64,000 bases of DNA from Peltaster fructicola (lineage: Eukaryota; Ascomycota; Dothideomycetes). The notes under the pieces are model-generated. The model ran no database searches and was not told the origin of the DNA. It saw nothing but the letters and a program-made list of their open reading frames with translations. Positions 10,783-22,175 of this stretch are shown piece by piece (position 1 is the stretch's first letter; each line of letters starts with the position of its first letter). The position numbers were made by a program, and so were the translations under genes. The stretch spans positions 806,001 to 870,000 of the forward strand of contig CP051143.1 of the NCBI GenBank assembly GCA_001592805.2, given 5' to 3'.

Positions 10783-12906
10783 CTAATCGACATCGTCATC
10801 GTCGTTCACCGAGAGAGCGCTCACACTTCCTGCAAGGGCATCTCCGTCGATCTGATCTGCTGCCTTCCTTCTACGAGCTGGTCGCTTCTTCTTCACACCC
10901 ATCGACAGTGGAGCTTCCAGCATCCAGCGAGTGATGGCCTGCGCTCTGTCCGAAGATACCAGCGAATTCGCAGCGACAAACTGAGATGGCTTCTTACCTT
11001 TCGACTGTACCTGGGGTTGAGCAGTACCATTGCCAAGCAGCCGATCAGACTCTGACTTCTCCTGCTGCAGAGCCCTGTCATGTCGCGCATAAACGGCTTT
11101 TTTGAAGCTCGCGGCATCCATGATGCGATCATCAGATAAGGCTCCAATGATAGACTCATGTCTCAGCTGTGCATTCTGCAGTTCCTCGCTGGTCATGGTG
11201 CTGGCCTGCATCTGTCGAGCTTTAGAAGCCTTGCTCACCGCCCAACCACCAGCAGCATCTGGCAATGGCACAGGAAAGCACAACTTTTGCCAAGACGAAC
11301 TGAGGCTGAACTTCTCCTTGACATCTGCAAGGATCTCTTGCCAGTCACTCCTAGCTGGAGAGCGTGAAGTCTGGAAGATCGGGTAACCATTAGCAATTCT
11401 AGTCAGGCGTGCTACATTATAGGCATGTCTCTGAAGCTCTGTGGTCGATGTCTGGAGCAAGGTGTGTGCGAGGAGTAGCGAGTGAAGGGCCTCAGAAAGG
11501 AGCGGATGGTATGTTACCACTTCTCGATATCCCAGGACTTTCTGCAATCGGTCAGCATCACAGTCTTGCTCGCCAGGGTATGGTGGTAGGTCGGGCGGCG
11601 GTCTTTCAGCAAAGAGCATGCTTGCAGGATAGATCTTGGGGAGTGGAAAGTCAGGCCATCCGTCATCTGGCCCTTTCTTCGGCTCGCCCTTCGCCAGAGC
11701 CTTCTCATTGTCACCAGCGGAGTGGTCAACTGACGGCTTACGACCGCGGCGCAGATCATTCATACGACGCATGATCTCGTTGGTAACCTCATAGGCAAGA
11801 CCTGGTGTGTATTCAAAGTGCGACAGAAAAGCCAGATAGTCTTTCAAAGCACGCTTAGCATTTGTCTTGACTCGTTTCCTTGCTTCCAGTCGAACAGCAT
11901 GCGCAGCAGACTCAGCAACGTTGATCTCACCCTTAGCTTCAGCAGCTTGGTACTCGGCCAGACCATCGAGCGACGTGTGTATGTCTCTCACAGCCATGGC
12001 AAGATAGGCTCCTGCTCGGTTGAAGAGCAGTTGCGTCTCCAAGCTCTTGGGTCGTTCTTCTTCTTTCAGGTGTGGTATACTTCGCCAGTCTTTGGTGCCT
12101 TTCTGCCATGCTTCTTGATGCGCACGCATTTTGCTGGCCAGCTCTAACTCTTGCAATTCTGGCTTGTGTGTCCGCTTCAGCTCTTCCACGATGCGCAGTG
12201 CCAGGGTGAAGTCTGCAGTGGCTTGTTCATACTCTTGCTTGTACGAGTGAACGAGACCACGAGTACGTATTGGAGCTGCTTGCTCTTCCCATGGTAGTGT
12301 CGAGATGATCTCGTCGAGTGGCTCCACGGATGTGTGCTCTTCCATGTGTCGGGAAGGGACCTTCTCATGGAAGTAGTGCACATACTTGGCATTGATGTTG
12401 CTTGGTTCGCGCTTCAGAACGTGTTGTCCGACATCTTCGACAGTAGAGGTTGCCTGCATCGTAATGACACTGGTTGCGACCTCATCGACCGAATAGGCCT
12501 TCGAGAGCAAAGTGACCGCCTTCTGTCGAACCTTGAATATGCGCTCCTTGCTTAATTGGCTCCCAGGTCCACCTCCTGTACCATAGCAGTCCATCCGCCC
12601 AGACATAGCGATATTCGACAGGCCAGTAGACGCCCGAACCGAGTCATGGGAGGCTTCGTCGACATACTTCCTAATTTTAACAATGTCGAAGAAGACCGCT
12701 GGGTCGATCAGGCGCGGAGAGGGCATAATCCAGTTCTGATGAGCTAGGGACTCGAGTATCTCATTTGGGAGATTCAGCCATGGACCAGTGAAGGCGGAGA
12801 TGTACTTCCAATGCTTGTTGCGACATAATATGAGGTTCGAGCTTGGAGCTGTGTTTGGGGGAGGTGGAGGTGTCGCAGCTTGCGAATCTGCTTTCTTCTT
12901 AGTCAT
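10783..12906 (-). CDS. Conserved fungal protein, helical/TPR-like (unknown function)
   Basis: Single-exon gene of about 707 aa from the ATG at 12906 (MTKKK); the frame is open further upstream to 13008 but with a low-complexity extension. The Lys-rich N-terminus and a Pro-rich stretch precede a conserved region beginning near CRNKHWKYISAF, where the protein resembles a widespread Pezizomycotina family sometimes labelled 'histidine kinase group protein' in fungal genomes; no histidine-kinase domain is visible. The middle is rich in long charged helices and has a TPR-like stretch (RTRGLVHSYKQEYEQATADF) and a LLFNRAGAYLAMA segment. The C-terminus has a basic patch (KKKRPARRRK) that could act as a nuclear signal, then an acidic tail (NDDDDVD). 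A function cannot be assigned from sequence alone. Confidence 0.75.
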   Translation of the reverse strand: MTKKKADSQAATPPPPPNTAPSSNLILCRNKHWKYISAFTGPWLNLPNEILESLAHQNWIMPSPRLIDPAVFFDIVKIRKYVDEASHDSVRASTGLSNIAMSGRMDCYGTGGGPGSQLSKERIFKVRQKAVTLLSKAYSVDEVATSVITMQATSTVEDVGQHVLKREPSNINAKYVHYFHEKVPSRHMEEHTSVEPLDEIISTLPWEEQAAPIRTRGLVHSYKQEYEQATADFTLALRIVEELKRTHKPELQELELASKMRAHQEAWQKGTKDWRSIPHLKEEERPKSLETQLLFNRAGAYLAMAVRDIHTSLDGLAEYQAAEAKGEINVAESAAHAVRLEARKRVKTNAKRALKDYLAFLSHFEYTPGLAYEVTNEIMRRMNDLRRGRKPSVDHSAGDNEKALAKGEPKKGPDDGWPDFPLPKIYPASMLFAERPPPDLPPYPGEQDCDADRLQKVLGYREVVTYHPLLSEALHSLLLAHTLLQTSTTELQRHAYNVARLTRIANGYPIFQTSRSPARSDWQEILADVKEKFSLSSSWQKLCFPVPLPDAAGGWAVSKASKARQMQASTMTSEELQNAQLRHESIIGALSDDRIMDAASFKKAVYARHDRALQQEKSESDRLLGNGTAQPQVQSKGKKPSQFVAANSLVSSDRAQAITRWMLEAPLSMGVKKKRPARRRKAADQIDGDALAGSVSALSVNDDDDVD

Positions 12907-13759
12907 GGTGAGTATGTATGTGTTCACAGGAGCCGCGGCGGCGGCATCGTGTGTGTTGTGAGAGATGGATGAGCTCGAGGCGCAAGACGTGTTTTGGTGC
13001 CTGTGCAACGATGAAGCTATTTACAATTTATTGCGACGATCTGCATGTGAAAATACATCATCGGGCCTAGCCGCAAAGCTTAAATTGAAACTTGAGCCTC
13101 ATTAGCAGCACACTCTGCATGTTCTGTTCCTACTCCAGACTCATGCATCACTCTACCTTGTTCGGCGCACGTCACACGATCCTTGCGATAGCAGGGGCTA
13201 TACATGACTCGTGACCTGCTTATACCCAATACGTTGTGTACTAGCAGCTCGCTGAACAGCTGCGATATCGTTGTCAGGTTTGACAGCATCATTTCGAGGT
13301 ATATCGAGGCTGCGGCACGGCCGGCGGCAACCACACTATACGGCAACCCGAGCTCGTCAATTGGCATTTGTAATGCCGACACCCAATATTCTATCAAATG
13401 CCGATCATGCGCCTTCGTCAGCCCCACGCTGCATCCGACCCTCCCAACGTCATCACGAAAGACTGGTAGATAGGTACAAGCGTGTGTTTTATGTTACGCT
13501 GAGCAATAGGATCATCTGCCGACCATACTTCTGACACGAGGCGGTTCTTGGTTTGACAGAATCCCTCGCGATGTCACTCCCAATCTCCTGTACATCGCTA
13601 CACTCGAATGTCCGCAACCACTGCATGACCCTCTTGACTGTCTATCAATACCGCAACCACAGTCGAAGTGGGTAGACAAGGTCTCAGGCTCAGGTACATA
13701 TCGTTCGAGCCTGCCAATGGCGGTTTCTACGACGAATACTGACATAATCTTTCCAGTAC
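12907..13759. other. Intergenic, divergent promoter region
   Basis: About 850 nt between the conserved fungal protein and gluconokinase, which are divergently transcribed. A minus-strand open frame at 13080-13427 lacks an ATG at its 5' end and matches no family I know. Confidence 0.5.
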
Positions 13760-14473
13760 ATGATCCTGGCAGTGCAGTCCCAAGCCATGTCTACTCGAGC
13801 TACGAATGATGACTCTCTTCCTACACCTCCATCCGAGCCTACAGCACTCTTTCATCCACACACAGCTATGACGACGTCGAATCCAGCACCATTGACCACG
13901 AACAAATACATATGGGTCGTCATTGGTCCGGCAGGATGTGGGAAGACATCTGTCGCAGAGTGCTTGAAGAACAACTTCAACATGCCATATCTCGAAGGCG
14001 ATGCGGTGGGTGTGTTTGCGCAGTGTAGATTACACTCTAATCAGATCTAGTATCACACGCCTGAGAACGTCGCCAAGATGGCATCTGGTCACCCTCTTAC
14101 GGACGCTGATCGTTGGGATTGGCTCATTGTCCTTCGCGAAGAAGCACTCAAGACTCTTCAGACGAACCACGGCGTTGTGCTTACCTGCAGCGCACTGAAG
14201 CGAAAGTACCGCGATGTTATTCGAGTAGCGGCATACCACAACCCAGAAGTGCGCATCAACTTCATCTACCTCAATGCATCAGAGGCGATCCTCATGGATC
14301 GAGTGAAAGCACGTCGAGGTCATTTCATGAAGGACTCTATGGTCCACAGCCAGTTCCAGAGTCTTGAGGCACCGCTGGCAGACGAGACCGATATACTCAG
14401 TGTCGATGCCAATGGCGCAAGCTCAGAGGTGCAAAAGCTTGCGATCGCTGTGGTAGAAAAGGCTATGAAGTGA
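13760..14473 (+). CDS. Gluconokinase (thermoresistant type)
   Basis: Phosphorylates D-gluconate to 6-phosphogluconate with ATP, feeding the pentose phosphate pathway. Two exons, 13760-14005 and 14051-14473, with a 45-nt intron placed inside the substrate-site motif: YLEGDA ends exon 1 and YHTPENVAKM opens exon 2. The P-loop is GPAGCGKTS, followed by HPLTDADRWDWL, LTCSALKRKYRD and LKARRGHFM-type motifs (here VKARRGHFM), all characteristic of GntK. Length is 222 aa from the first ATG. Family members are about 170-200 aa, so the in-frame ATG at 13868 (MTTSNPAP, 36 codons in) may be the real start; ATG 13787 is a third option. Cytosolic. Confidence 0.93.
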
Positions 14474-14613
14474 GTCAAGATGGAGCATGCATTGGCACAG
14501 GCGTCAAGAAGGATATACCAATGGACAGTGATTATCGTTTCAGTTTGATACAATGCCTTAGGGTGATGAGCTGAATGCGATGCCGCTAATATGCACAATG
14601 CTTTAGGTTTCTC

Positions 14614-17600
14614 TCAGGGAGCCAGATCGTCTTCTTTCTTAGCGGACAACTCGTCCTTCTTTCCAGAGTCTGGTGTTTTTTCTGTAGTTTGTGTTGGAGC
14701 CTTGTCATCTGACATATCACTGACGACCACCCGGGTTGCTGATGCATCTTGGCGCATCTCAATAGGCTCGCCAAAGTCCTTGCTGACGTTTCTAGAGCGG
14801 TGTCCATATGGCAGACTGCCAAATTCTGGGTGGGTGCGATCGATAGGCGACCATCCGCCGATTGATCCAGCGATGATGCCTGCCATAGCAGCACCTACTA
14901 TGGTCGAGTTCGACCTATCACGACCACGACGCTTAGTGCTAGGTGGTGATGCCATATGATCGACATCTGTGGAGGTTCGCTGAGGAGTCGAAGGGTAGCT
15001 CAGTGATGTACGGCTGCGGCTGGGACTTCTGCTGTGAAGTATTTCCTTTGGATTCGCCATCTTGAACTTCAAGTTCCTGAGTCGTCCTCCCTTGTACTTC
15101 TTGATGAAGCCAAGCTCTTCTCTGATATCCATGAGTGCCTGGTTGAACTGGAATGGGTTCTCCTCATCTGTGATGATGATCTTATCCTTGTTCTTGCTGG
15201 ATGCCCATCTCTTGACTGGCTCTGGGATGAGCTTCATGATCAGCTCGTTCGGAATGAGTCTGATGACAACGCCGATAGGGATGGAGAGAGCGCCGAGCAC
15301 GATGGCCACGCCCCATTGATCCGCGGTCTGCGTTTCGATCTGGAAGGCGTCACCACCAACAAACACAATCAATATCTGACCACCGATCATGATCAGCCAG
15401 ATACCGATGAAGAAGTAGTTCTTCGACATGCCCTCAAAGACGTTGAACCTGTTGTCCAGACGTCTGTTGTTGAGGGCATTGAAGATCTGCATCCAGACGA
15501 AGGAGTTGAAGATCATCGTCGACAGCGAAGCCAATTCAGTCGGATTATCGTACTGGAAAATCTTGGCGCCGGCGAAGTAGAGGATCAATGTGACGACCAA
15601 CTGGTAGATAGCTTGACCAATGATCATCTTCCACATGGTCACTGTGATGAGTGGTGCTGACTTTGGATCTGGCTTGCGGTTGAGGATCGCTCGTGATGGT
15701 GGATCGGTCGCAAGAGCAAGCGCTGCCATGGTGTCCATGATCAGGTTGACCCAAAGAAGCTGTACGGCCTTCAAGACAGACTCTCCACCTGGGCTTGAGA
15801 CGGCCGAGATGAAGGCGAGCAAGACTGCGGTGATGTTCACTGTGATTTGAAACTGCAGGAACTTCTGCACTGCGTCGTTCACAGCTCGTCCCCACATGAG
15901 GGCCTTGACGATCGAGGTGAAGTTGTCGTCCATCAGGATGATGTCTGAGGCTTCCTTTGCGACCTCCGTACCAGCGATGTTCATCGAGAAGCCGACATCT
16001 GCTGCTTTCAGTGCTGGTGCATCGTTCGTGCCGTCACCTGTGACTGCTACAGTCTCGCCCATCTCCTTCAAGCGCTTAACCAGAATTCGCTTGTCGTCCG
16101 GAGAGGAGCGAGCCATGACTTGCAGCTTAGGGATGAGCTTGAGCTGCTCGGCCTTGCTCATCTTCCGGAACACAGGGCCCTCAATGGCAGCGCCATTAGC
16201 TGTCAGAATGCCGCACTCCTTTGCGATAGCCTTTGCGGTGACGATATTGTCTCCAGTGACCATACGTGGGAAGACACCAGCTAGAAGACAATCCTGTACA
16301 GACTCTGCCACTCCAGGACGAAGCGGATCTTGAATACCGAACAGTCCAAGGAAGGTCATGTGCTTACACACGTCTTCAAATACTGCTTGCGTCTTGTCGT
16401 CTTCGAGACGTCGTGCGTGTCGTGGTGGCCACTCTTGGAAGTCGCGGTAGATGAGACCGAGGGTACGCAATGAACGGGAGGCGTAACTGTCGATAAGGTT
16501 GCTGAGAACACCCTGCATCGAATCATCGATTGTTGTTGTTGCCACTCCTTGTGTAGGATCGCGCACGATGTTGGTGCACTTCTCCAGCATGATCTCGCTC
16601 GCACCCTTGACGAGTAGACGGTAAGTGCCATTCTGCAGCTTGATGACAACAGCCATGCACTTCCTGGACGAGTCGAAAGGAACAACCTGTACGGATTCCA
16701 CATTGCTGCGTTCAACGCTCACTTTATCCATGGCCAGGTAGTCGCGAGCAAAGCTTAGAAGAGCTGTCTCCGTCTTGGATCCGACAAACGTCTGCTTGCC
16801 GTCTTCAAGTCCTTCGAATGCTGTCGAATTGATAGCGATGCTTTCTTTCAGCAGAGCGCGCACATCCTGAGCCAAGGCCTTGACGCACTCTGAAGCACCA
16901 ACGTGCTCTACACCATCTTCGGCGCGGTTGTTGAATCTGTTAGATGTGCCGACACACCCGGCGACGACTGTCATGACATTCTGTGTGAGTGTACCAGTCT
17001 TGTCTGAACAGATGCTGGTCGCATTTCCCATGGTTTCGCAAGAGCGAAGCACTCGCACTAGGTTGTTGTCTTTAAGCATGCGTTTGGTGGCGTAGGCCAA
17101 GGCCAGTGTGACAGCCAGAGGTAGACCCTCAGGCACAGCGACTACAACGATGACGACGGCTGTGATGAAGATCTCCACGAAATGTCTGCCTTTCTCAGCA
17201 GGAGAGGAGGAATCATACCTCAAGTTGGCAAGAAACTTGATCAGCAGGACAATGAACAGCAGTAGTGCAGCGGCACTACCGAGCTTCGCGATGTACTCAG
17301 CCATCTTGTTAAGCTTCATCTGTAGTGGTGTGGCTTCGTTTTCCTCACGAAGCGACAACATAGTCTTGCCGTGACTCGAGTGCACGCCAGTGGATGTGAC
17401 AAGCATACGTCCGAAACCTTCAGTGACTTTTGCGCCAGAGATCATGAAGGGATCAAGCTTCTTCAGCGGTCGACCAGCCTCCATGGCACTGTAGACCTCG
17501 TCTGCATTGGTCTTCTTGAGGATGTCGGATTCACCAGTTGCGGACGACTCGTCGCATCGTACGCTGTGTCCAGAGATGAAGATACCATCCACTGGGAGGA

Positions 17601-18768
17601 TGTCTCCGGGCTCGACAAGAAGAAGGTCACCAACCAAGATATCATGGATGCTGATCTCTTGTGTGGTGCCTGCACGTATGACCTTGACATCGCGATCTTC
17701 CTTTTTCTTGTTGAGTTTCACGAACTGACGTTCCTTTTGCCAGTCATTCAATGCTCCAACGGAAGTGACGACCACGATGGCCACGATGATGGCAACACCT
17801 TCAACCCATTCCACACTAGGACCCTCGCCCGGCTGTGGTGGCTGCGTTGACTGGTAAATGCCCAGTGCTAGTGCAATGACAGCAGCGACTGTCAGGAGGA
17901 TCAGGATCTTATCGTTGTATGCTATCCAGATCAACTCGAAGATCGTCTTTGATTTCCGCTCAGGCAGGATATTGTCGCCAAATATGCGCTTGCGGTCCTC
18001 GAACGAGTTCGATGCCTCAGAAGCCTTTTCTATCCTTGAAGCTTCCTGAGCAGATGGTTGTGAAGCTTTAGACAAGCTCTGGGAAGTGGCGTCCTCGAAT
18101 GAAACTTCGCCTTCCAGTTTGTGTTCATCAGGGCTGAGACCATCCTTGATACTGCTTCGGAGCCCTCTCTCCAGACCTTGCGGTCCACCGAGAGCATGGA
18201 ATGCACCTAGACTCTTCGGATTGAGTAGCTTACCGAGTTGGCCAGGTGTGAACGCGAAAGGATTATTCTCACGCTGGAAATCAGCTTCAGTGCCTGGATC
18301 GGCGTGAAGAGCTTCGCTGTCGGGCAGTACAGGATGATCGCCAGCTCCTAGCGACTGCGTGTTGCCAACATCGCGATGCTGCTCAGAGCCGATGAATGTC
18401 GTGCTGTCTGCGGTAGAGACGCTGTCTTCGGTGTCTACACTACCGCCACGCTTGCGCTGTAACGGCACAGAGAGTAGATTATTATTCGTAGTAAATGCTG
18501 CAGTCGGTGATGATACATTATGCGGACTTGTCGGTCGTGATTCTCTGCTTTCGAAGCTCGCATTCCTGCTGTGGTCTGCGTGCATCGGAGAGAATTCCAG
18601 AGATGATCGAGAGTTCTGATCGGACAGCAAGGCTGGCTTATGTTCTGATGTGTTGTCGGCCTGCTCAGAGGCAGCTGAGGTGTCGATCGTGATTGTTGGT
18701 GCTCGAGGCCTCCTTGTCGGGGCCCGGCCTGCGCCTGGCGTTGTGTCAGATGCGCCTGTGTTCGCCAT
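14614..18768 (-). CDS. PMC1: P-type Ca2+-ATPase, PMCA / PMC1 type
   Basis: Type IIB calcium pump exporting Ca2+ from the cytosol, in fungi usually into the vacuole. Single exon, 1384 aa. Visible landmarks: actuator motif SATGESD near residue 410, the M4 calcium-site segment VAVPEGLP near 544, phosphorylation motif SDKTGTLTQN with Asp near 588, hinge motifs MVTGDN near 835 and TGDGTNDAPALK near 910, and about ten membrane spans ending around LGALSIPIGVVIRLIP. The M6 segment VNLIMDTMAALALATDPP and the NALNNRRLDNRFNVF loop are PMCA hallmarks. The long N-terminus (about 280 residues, Ser/Thr-rich) and C-terminus (about 150 residues) are low-complexity and probably regulatory; a calmodulin site is possible but not identifiable by eye. 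Filamentous fungi often carry several paralogues, so the symbol names the type, not a proven orthologue. Confidence 0.95.
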   Translation of the reverse strand: MANTGASDTTPGAGRAPTRRPRAPTITIDTSAASEQADNTSEHKPALLSDQNSRSSLEFSPMHADHSRNASFESRESRPTSPHNVSSPTAAFTTNNNLLSVPLQRKRGGSVDTEDSVSTADSTTFIGSEQHRDVGNTQSLGAGDHPVLPDSEALHADPGTEADFQRENNPFAFTPGQLGKLLNPKSLGAFHALGGPQGLERGLRSSIKDGLSPDEHKLEGEVSFEDATSQSLSKASQPSAQEASRIEKASEASNSFEDRKRIFGDNILPERKSKTIFELIWIAYNDKILILLTVAAVIALALGIYQSTQPPQPGEGPSVEWVEGVAIIVAIVVVTSVGALNDWQKERQFVKLNKKKEDRDVKVIRAGTTQEISIHDILVGDLLLVEPGDILPVDGIFISGHSVRCDESSATGESDILKKTNADEVYSAMEAGRPLKKLDPFMISGAKVTEGFGRMLVTSTGVHSSHGKTMLSLREENEATPLQMKLNKMAEYIAKLGSAAALLLFIVLLIKFLANLRYDSSSPAEKGRHFVEIFITAVVIVVVAVPEGLPLAVTLALAYATKRMLKDNNLVRVLRSCETMGNATSICSDKTGTLTQNVMTVVAGCVGTSNRFNNRAEDGVEHVGASECVKALAQDVRALLKESIAINSTAFEGLEDGKQTFVGSKTETALLSFARDYLAMDKVSVERSNVESVQVVPFDSSRKCMAVVIKLQNGTYRLLVKGASEIMLEKCTNIVRDPTQGVATTTIDDSMQGVLSNLIDSYASRSLRTLGLIYRDFQEWPPRHARRLEDDKTQAVFEDVCKHMTFLGLFGIQDPLRPGVAESVQDCLLAGVFPRMVTGDNIVTAKAIAKECGILTANGAAIEGPVFRKMSKAEQLKLIPKLQVMARSSPDDKRILVKRLKEMGETVAVTGDGTNDAPALKAADVGFSMNIAGTEVAKEASDIILMDDNFTSIVKALMWGRAVNDAVQKFLQFQITVNITAVLLAFISAVSSPGGESVLKAVQLLWVNLIMDTMAALALATDPPSRAILNRKPDPKSAPLITVTMWKMIIGQAIYQLVVTLILYFAGAKIFQYDNPTELASLSTMIFNSFVWMQIFNALNNRRLDNRFNVFEGMSKNYFFIGIWLIMIGGQILIVFVGGDAFQIETQTADQWGVAIVLGALSIPIGVVIRLIPNELIMKLIPEPVKRWASSKNKDKIIITDEENPFQFNQALMDIREELGFIKKYKGGRLRNLKFKMANPKEILHSRSPSRSRTSLSYPSTPQRTSTDVDHMASPPSTKRRGRDRSNSTIVGAAMAGIIAGSIGGWSPIDRTHPEFGSLPYGHRSRNVSKDFGEPIEMRQDASATRVVVSDMSDDKAPTQTTEKTPDSGKKDELSAKKEDDLAP

Positions 18769-20301
18769 GATCCTGGACTACTGCCGCAGCCTGATTGTGT
18801 CAGGAAGGAAGCAGGATCGTTGCGCAGCAAATGTTTGTGGCGTTCTCCATTAACGAGGGTACGTAGTGATCAATAAGTAATGAGGGCGTTGTGGAGAAGT
18901 AGATGTAGGCGCAGCAGTGTCGTGATGTCTTTGATGAGTGAGTAGTCGCAATTGCTGTTTGCGCGAAGGACGTGCCAGCGCCTAGGTGTGCCCAGCAACA
19001 GCTGTCGTCAGGTGCCAAGGACAACCAAGTCTTTGCAATATGTGTCCTGGTATTGGATCGTTCGTGCCAAACGAGCTAATGAGATGCACAGCCTTGCAAA
19101 AAGTCGCTTGGCTATGACCTTTTGCCTCTCGATGGCACGCTCGACACAAGGAACAAGCTATCAGCCGACTAGTATCCCAAGATTTGGGATGTGGCAAGAT
19201 GGTAGTCTGTACACGCGGTAGAGGAGTGGCTGTGCTAAGTCGAGATGCTCGAAGAAGGTGATGATCATAATGGAGAAAGTATTGTTTGCGGACGGCCGTC
19301 TCGTGCCCAGTGTCTTGGTAAGTGGTGACTTCGCATCCCTTTGCCGAGAGCGCCGCCTAGGTCAGCACTCACGCACGACGAGCAAAGCTTCTACCAATGA
19401 TCGATGGACAAATGCTGAGTATGCAGCATCTTCCCACCCGTCCGAATGGGCAGCGTTCACCGTCGCACGGAGTCGTCAGGAGGCAGCGCATGCCAAGATG
19501 CACTGCCACGCTTGGCGTGAAGAGATCACCCAACGGGGCGGGCGATAGCGCATTCTTCAGGCACGAACTGTCAACTCTTTCATATGCAACGGCCGATAGG
19601 CACTCACCGCAGTATCCTCCCGTACTCACATCTCATTTGCTTCATATACGACAGCATGAGGTGAGGTTGACCTTCCTGCACAAGACAGACGCCACCTTTT
19701 GGACACGATCCTACAATGGCTCTAGGCCAGCCTGGTCACATTTTTTGGGGCCAAAACTGCTGCGCGGCTGCGTATCCTCTTTCGTAGAGCCTCAACTACC
19801 CGTACGGATGTGTTGCGACGATATGGTTGGCCGAACTCATACGAGGTCAGCCAAAGATATACACACTCAATTTGCTTGCGTTGTCATTCGACGGAACATG
19901 AATCCTGTAGGGAAATTGAGCGCTGACAGTTCTACGAGGCCCTTATACACCGGCCTGATGTTCTTGCTTGATCGTATATACTCTTCCCATGACTTCTTCC
20001 TCGCGATCGCAGCATGCGTCCTTGAGCATCTGCTGTGCTAACAAAGCGGTTCACGACCGCTTGTCGCCTCGGGGCTGAGCATGCGCCTGTGGACGCGGCC
20101 ATGCTACGTGGCCCATCTCGAACTGCTGCCTGGTATCAGGAAGGTATCTGACGGACGACATCTCGCGTCCGTGTTCGCTCGAAGGAGCTGTGATTGAATA
20201 TTGGAAAGGACTGCGTGTCCAGGTGTGCGTCGGCTATGCGCGCTGGTATGGTGGTACAAAATATGCAAGAGAAATGCTTTCGACGAAATATGGCTGATCT
20301 T
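18769..20301. other. Gene-poor 1.5-kb gap
   Basis: Holds the promoter of the calcium pump and the 3' side of the DHA2 exporter. The longest frame (19397-20041 plus, 214 codons from an ATG) has no recognisable motif, no hydrophobic pattern and no splice support, and I treat it as chance. No repeats or RNA genes seen. Confidence 0.5.
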
Positions 20302-22175
20302 TCAACCGACAGCTGCCAAAAGGTTCTGTCCCTTGACGCTCTTCCACTTCATGCAGAAGCCGACGAAGAATGCGGCTAAAGTGACCGCGATGGGCATGAT
20401 AAAGACTGTCGTGATGGTATAGTTGTATGCGAAGAGGACCTTCGGAATCTGCTCGGCTGGAATATACTCGTAGATCTCCGTGGTTCCGGCCTTCAAGAGC
20501 AGGAATGGGTTGACATCATACAGGTAATCGACAACAGCCTGCTTGAGAGTCGTGGCGAAGATATTCTGATCGATGGCCAGTCCAATAGCACCTCCGAAGG
20601 TGTTGAAGAATGCTGCGACCGCATTACCAATCGGCATATCGTCTTCTTTCAGAGTGGCCTGCATGGCAATGAATGGGACTTGCACGACCATGCCAACACC
20701 AAAGCCAGCCACTATCTGATAGCCGATCCATTGTGCGGATGTCGATTCTGGAGTAAGAGTGTAGAGGAGACCACTACCGACACAGAAGATGGCCGATCCA
20801 ACGTAAAGAGGTGGACAATAGTATCCGACCAGCGTGATGAAGGCACCAACGCAGATACCAGCGATTGTGAGCGCAATCAAGAATGGGATGACGTTGATTC
20901 CACTCTGCTCGGCCGATACTCCTTTCACTGCCTGGAAATAGAAAGGCAGGTAGAAGATGTGGGTGTACATGGCCATGGCGAAGAGCATGGTGAAGATCGC
21001 ACTGGTTGCCACAGTTCTGTTGCCCACCAGTACACGTGGAGGCATGACTGCAGCATCGCCGAGCTTGTACTGAATGCCCAGGAACAAGACGAACATGATT
21101 GCAAAGGCAATCAAGCAGCCCATCACCTTTGGCTCCGACCATGGGTATGTTATGCCTCCCCACTGCAATGCAAGGAGCAAGCAAACGATTGCACCAATGA
21201 ACAAAGCAGATCCGACCAAGTCCATCTCTTTAATCTTTTGCTTGAGCGGTTTACAGGCATTCTTGAGTCGAGGATTCTTGAAGAAGACGCAAATAGCAAC
21301 GAAGGAGACTGTGCCAAAGGGAAGGTTGATCCAGAAACACCATCGCCTGAAAGTGTCAGCTGTGTTGATATACACAATCCGCAGAATCGACTTACCACGA
21401 CAGGTTGTCGGTCAGCGCACCACCCATGATGGGACCAACGACTGATGCGAGACCGAACATAGACGACATGATGCCAAGGTAGATGGCTCGCTTCTCCAGA
21501 GGCACGGAGTATCCAAGAATCGTCATGGAGCCAGAGAAGATAGCAGCTGCACCGATTCCAGCGACTGCTCTACCCACGATCAAGATCATCGAGGTCGATG
21601 CAACCGCACAGATGACAGATCCCACTGCGAGAGTCAGCCATGCCAAGTGATATCCAGAGCAGACCTACATTCGAAAATGACCAAGGCGCTGACATATACC
21701 CATTTCACGTCGAAATATTGAAAGACTTTACCAAAGGTAGGCTGAAGAGCTGTGGTTGTAACAAGGTAGGAGGCACCGTACCATCCGACGTCGTCGACTG
21801 CGTTGAAGGTGGTGGTGATCTTAGGAATGGCTGTTGCGATAATCTGCTCACAGTCAGTACGATTCGAGGAACTCCATCTCTTGGACATACAGTATTGTCG
21901 AGCGCGACTGTGAAGACGATCATGGCGAGACCGCAACACAGCGCAATCAGTCGAGGAGTTGAAGGGTATACCACGGTAAAGTCTTCCACCTCCTCCTCTT
22001 GCCGCATACTGACAATGGAAGCTTTCTCGTCCAGATAGGTTTCTTGGAAGGTTGAAGGAGTGTCGTGACGCTGATGCGTCTGCTCTTCCATATCCTTCAC
22101 AATGGACATCTCGAAGTGGCCCATGGCCTTGCGATCCCAGTCGCGCTGGTGGTCATTCTGGCCTTTGTAATCCAT
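20302..22175 (-). CDS. DHA2-type MFS exporter (14 spans)
   Basis: Proton-driven efflux pump of the DHA2 group, which includes fungal toxin exporters and azole/multidrug pumps. Four exons: 21891-22175, 21669-21843, 21396-21624 and 20302-21346 (introns of 47, 44 and 49 nt), 577 aa. A charged N-terminus of about 75 residues precedes span 1. Visible motifs: ALDNTIIATAIPKI at the end of span 1 (the DHA2 signature, split by intron 1), GWYGASYLVT, VGRAVAGIGAA, motif C-like SVVGPIMGGALTD and SWRWCFWINLP (split by intron 3). The start at 22175 (MDYKGQ) matches homologues; the open frame further upstream is leader. There is no biosynthetic gene beside it, so the exported compound is unknown. Confidence 0.93.

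Noticed and set aside
14591-18619. Many long plus-strand frames opposite the calcium pump
   Set aside because: All are explained by codon bias of the minus-strand pump, which has intact P-type ATPase motifs.
19397-20041. 214-codon plus-strand ATG frame
   Set aside because: Irregular composition, no motif, no hydrophobic pattern and no splice partners; it is within the range of chance at this base composition.
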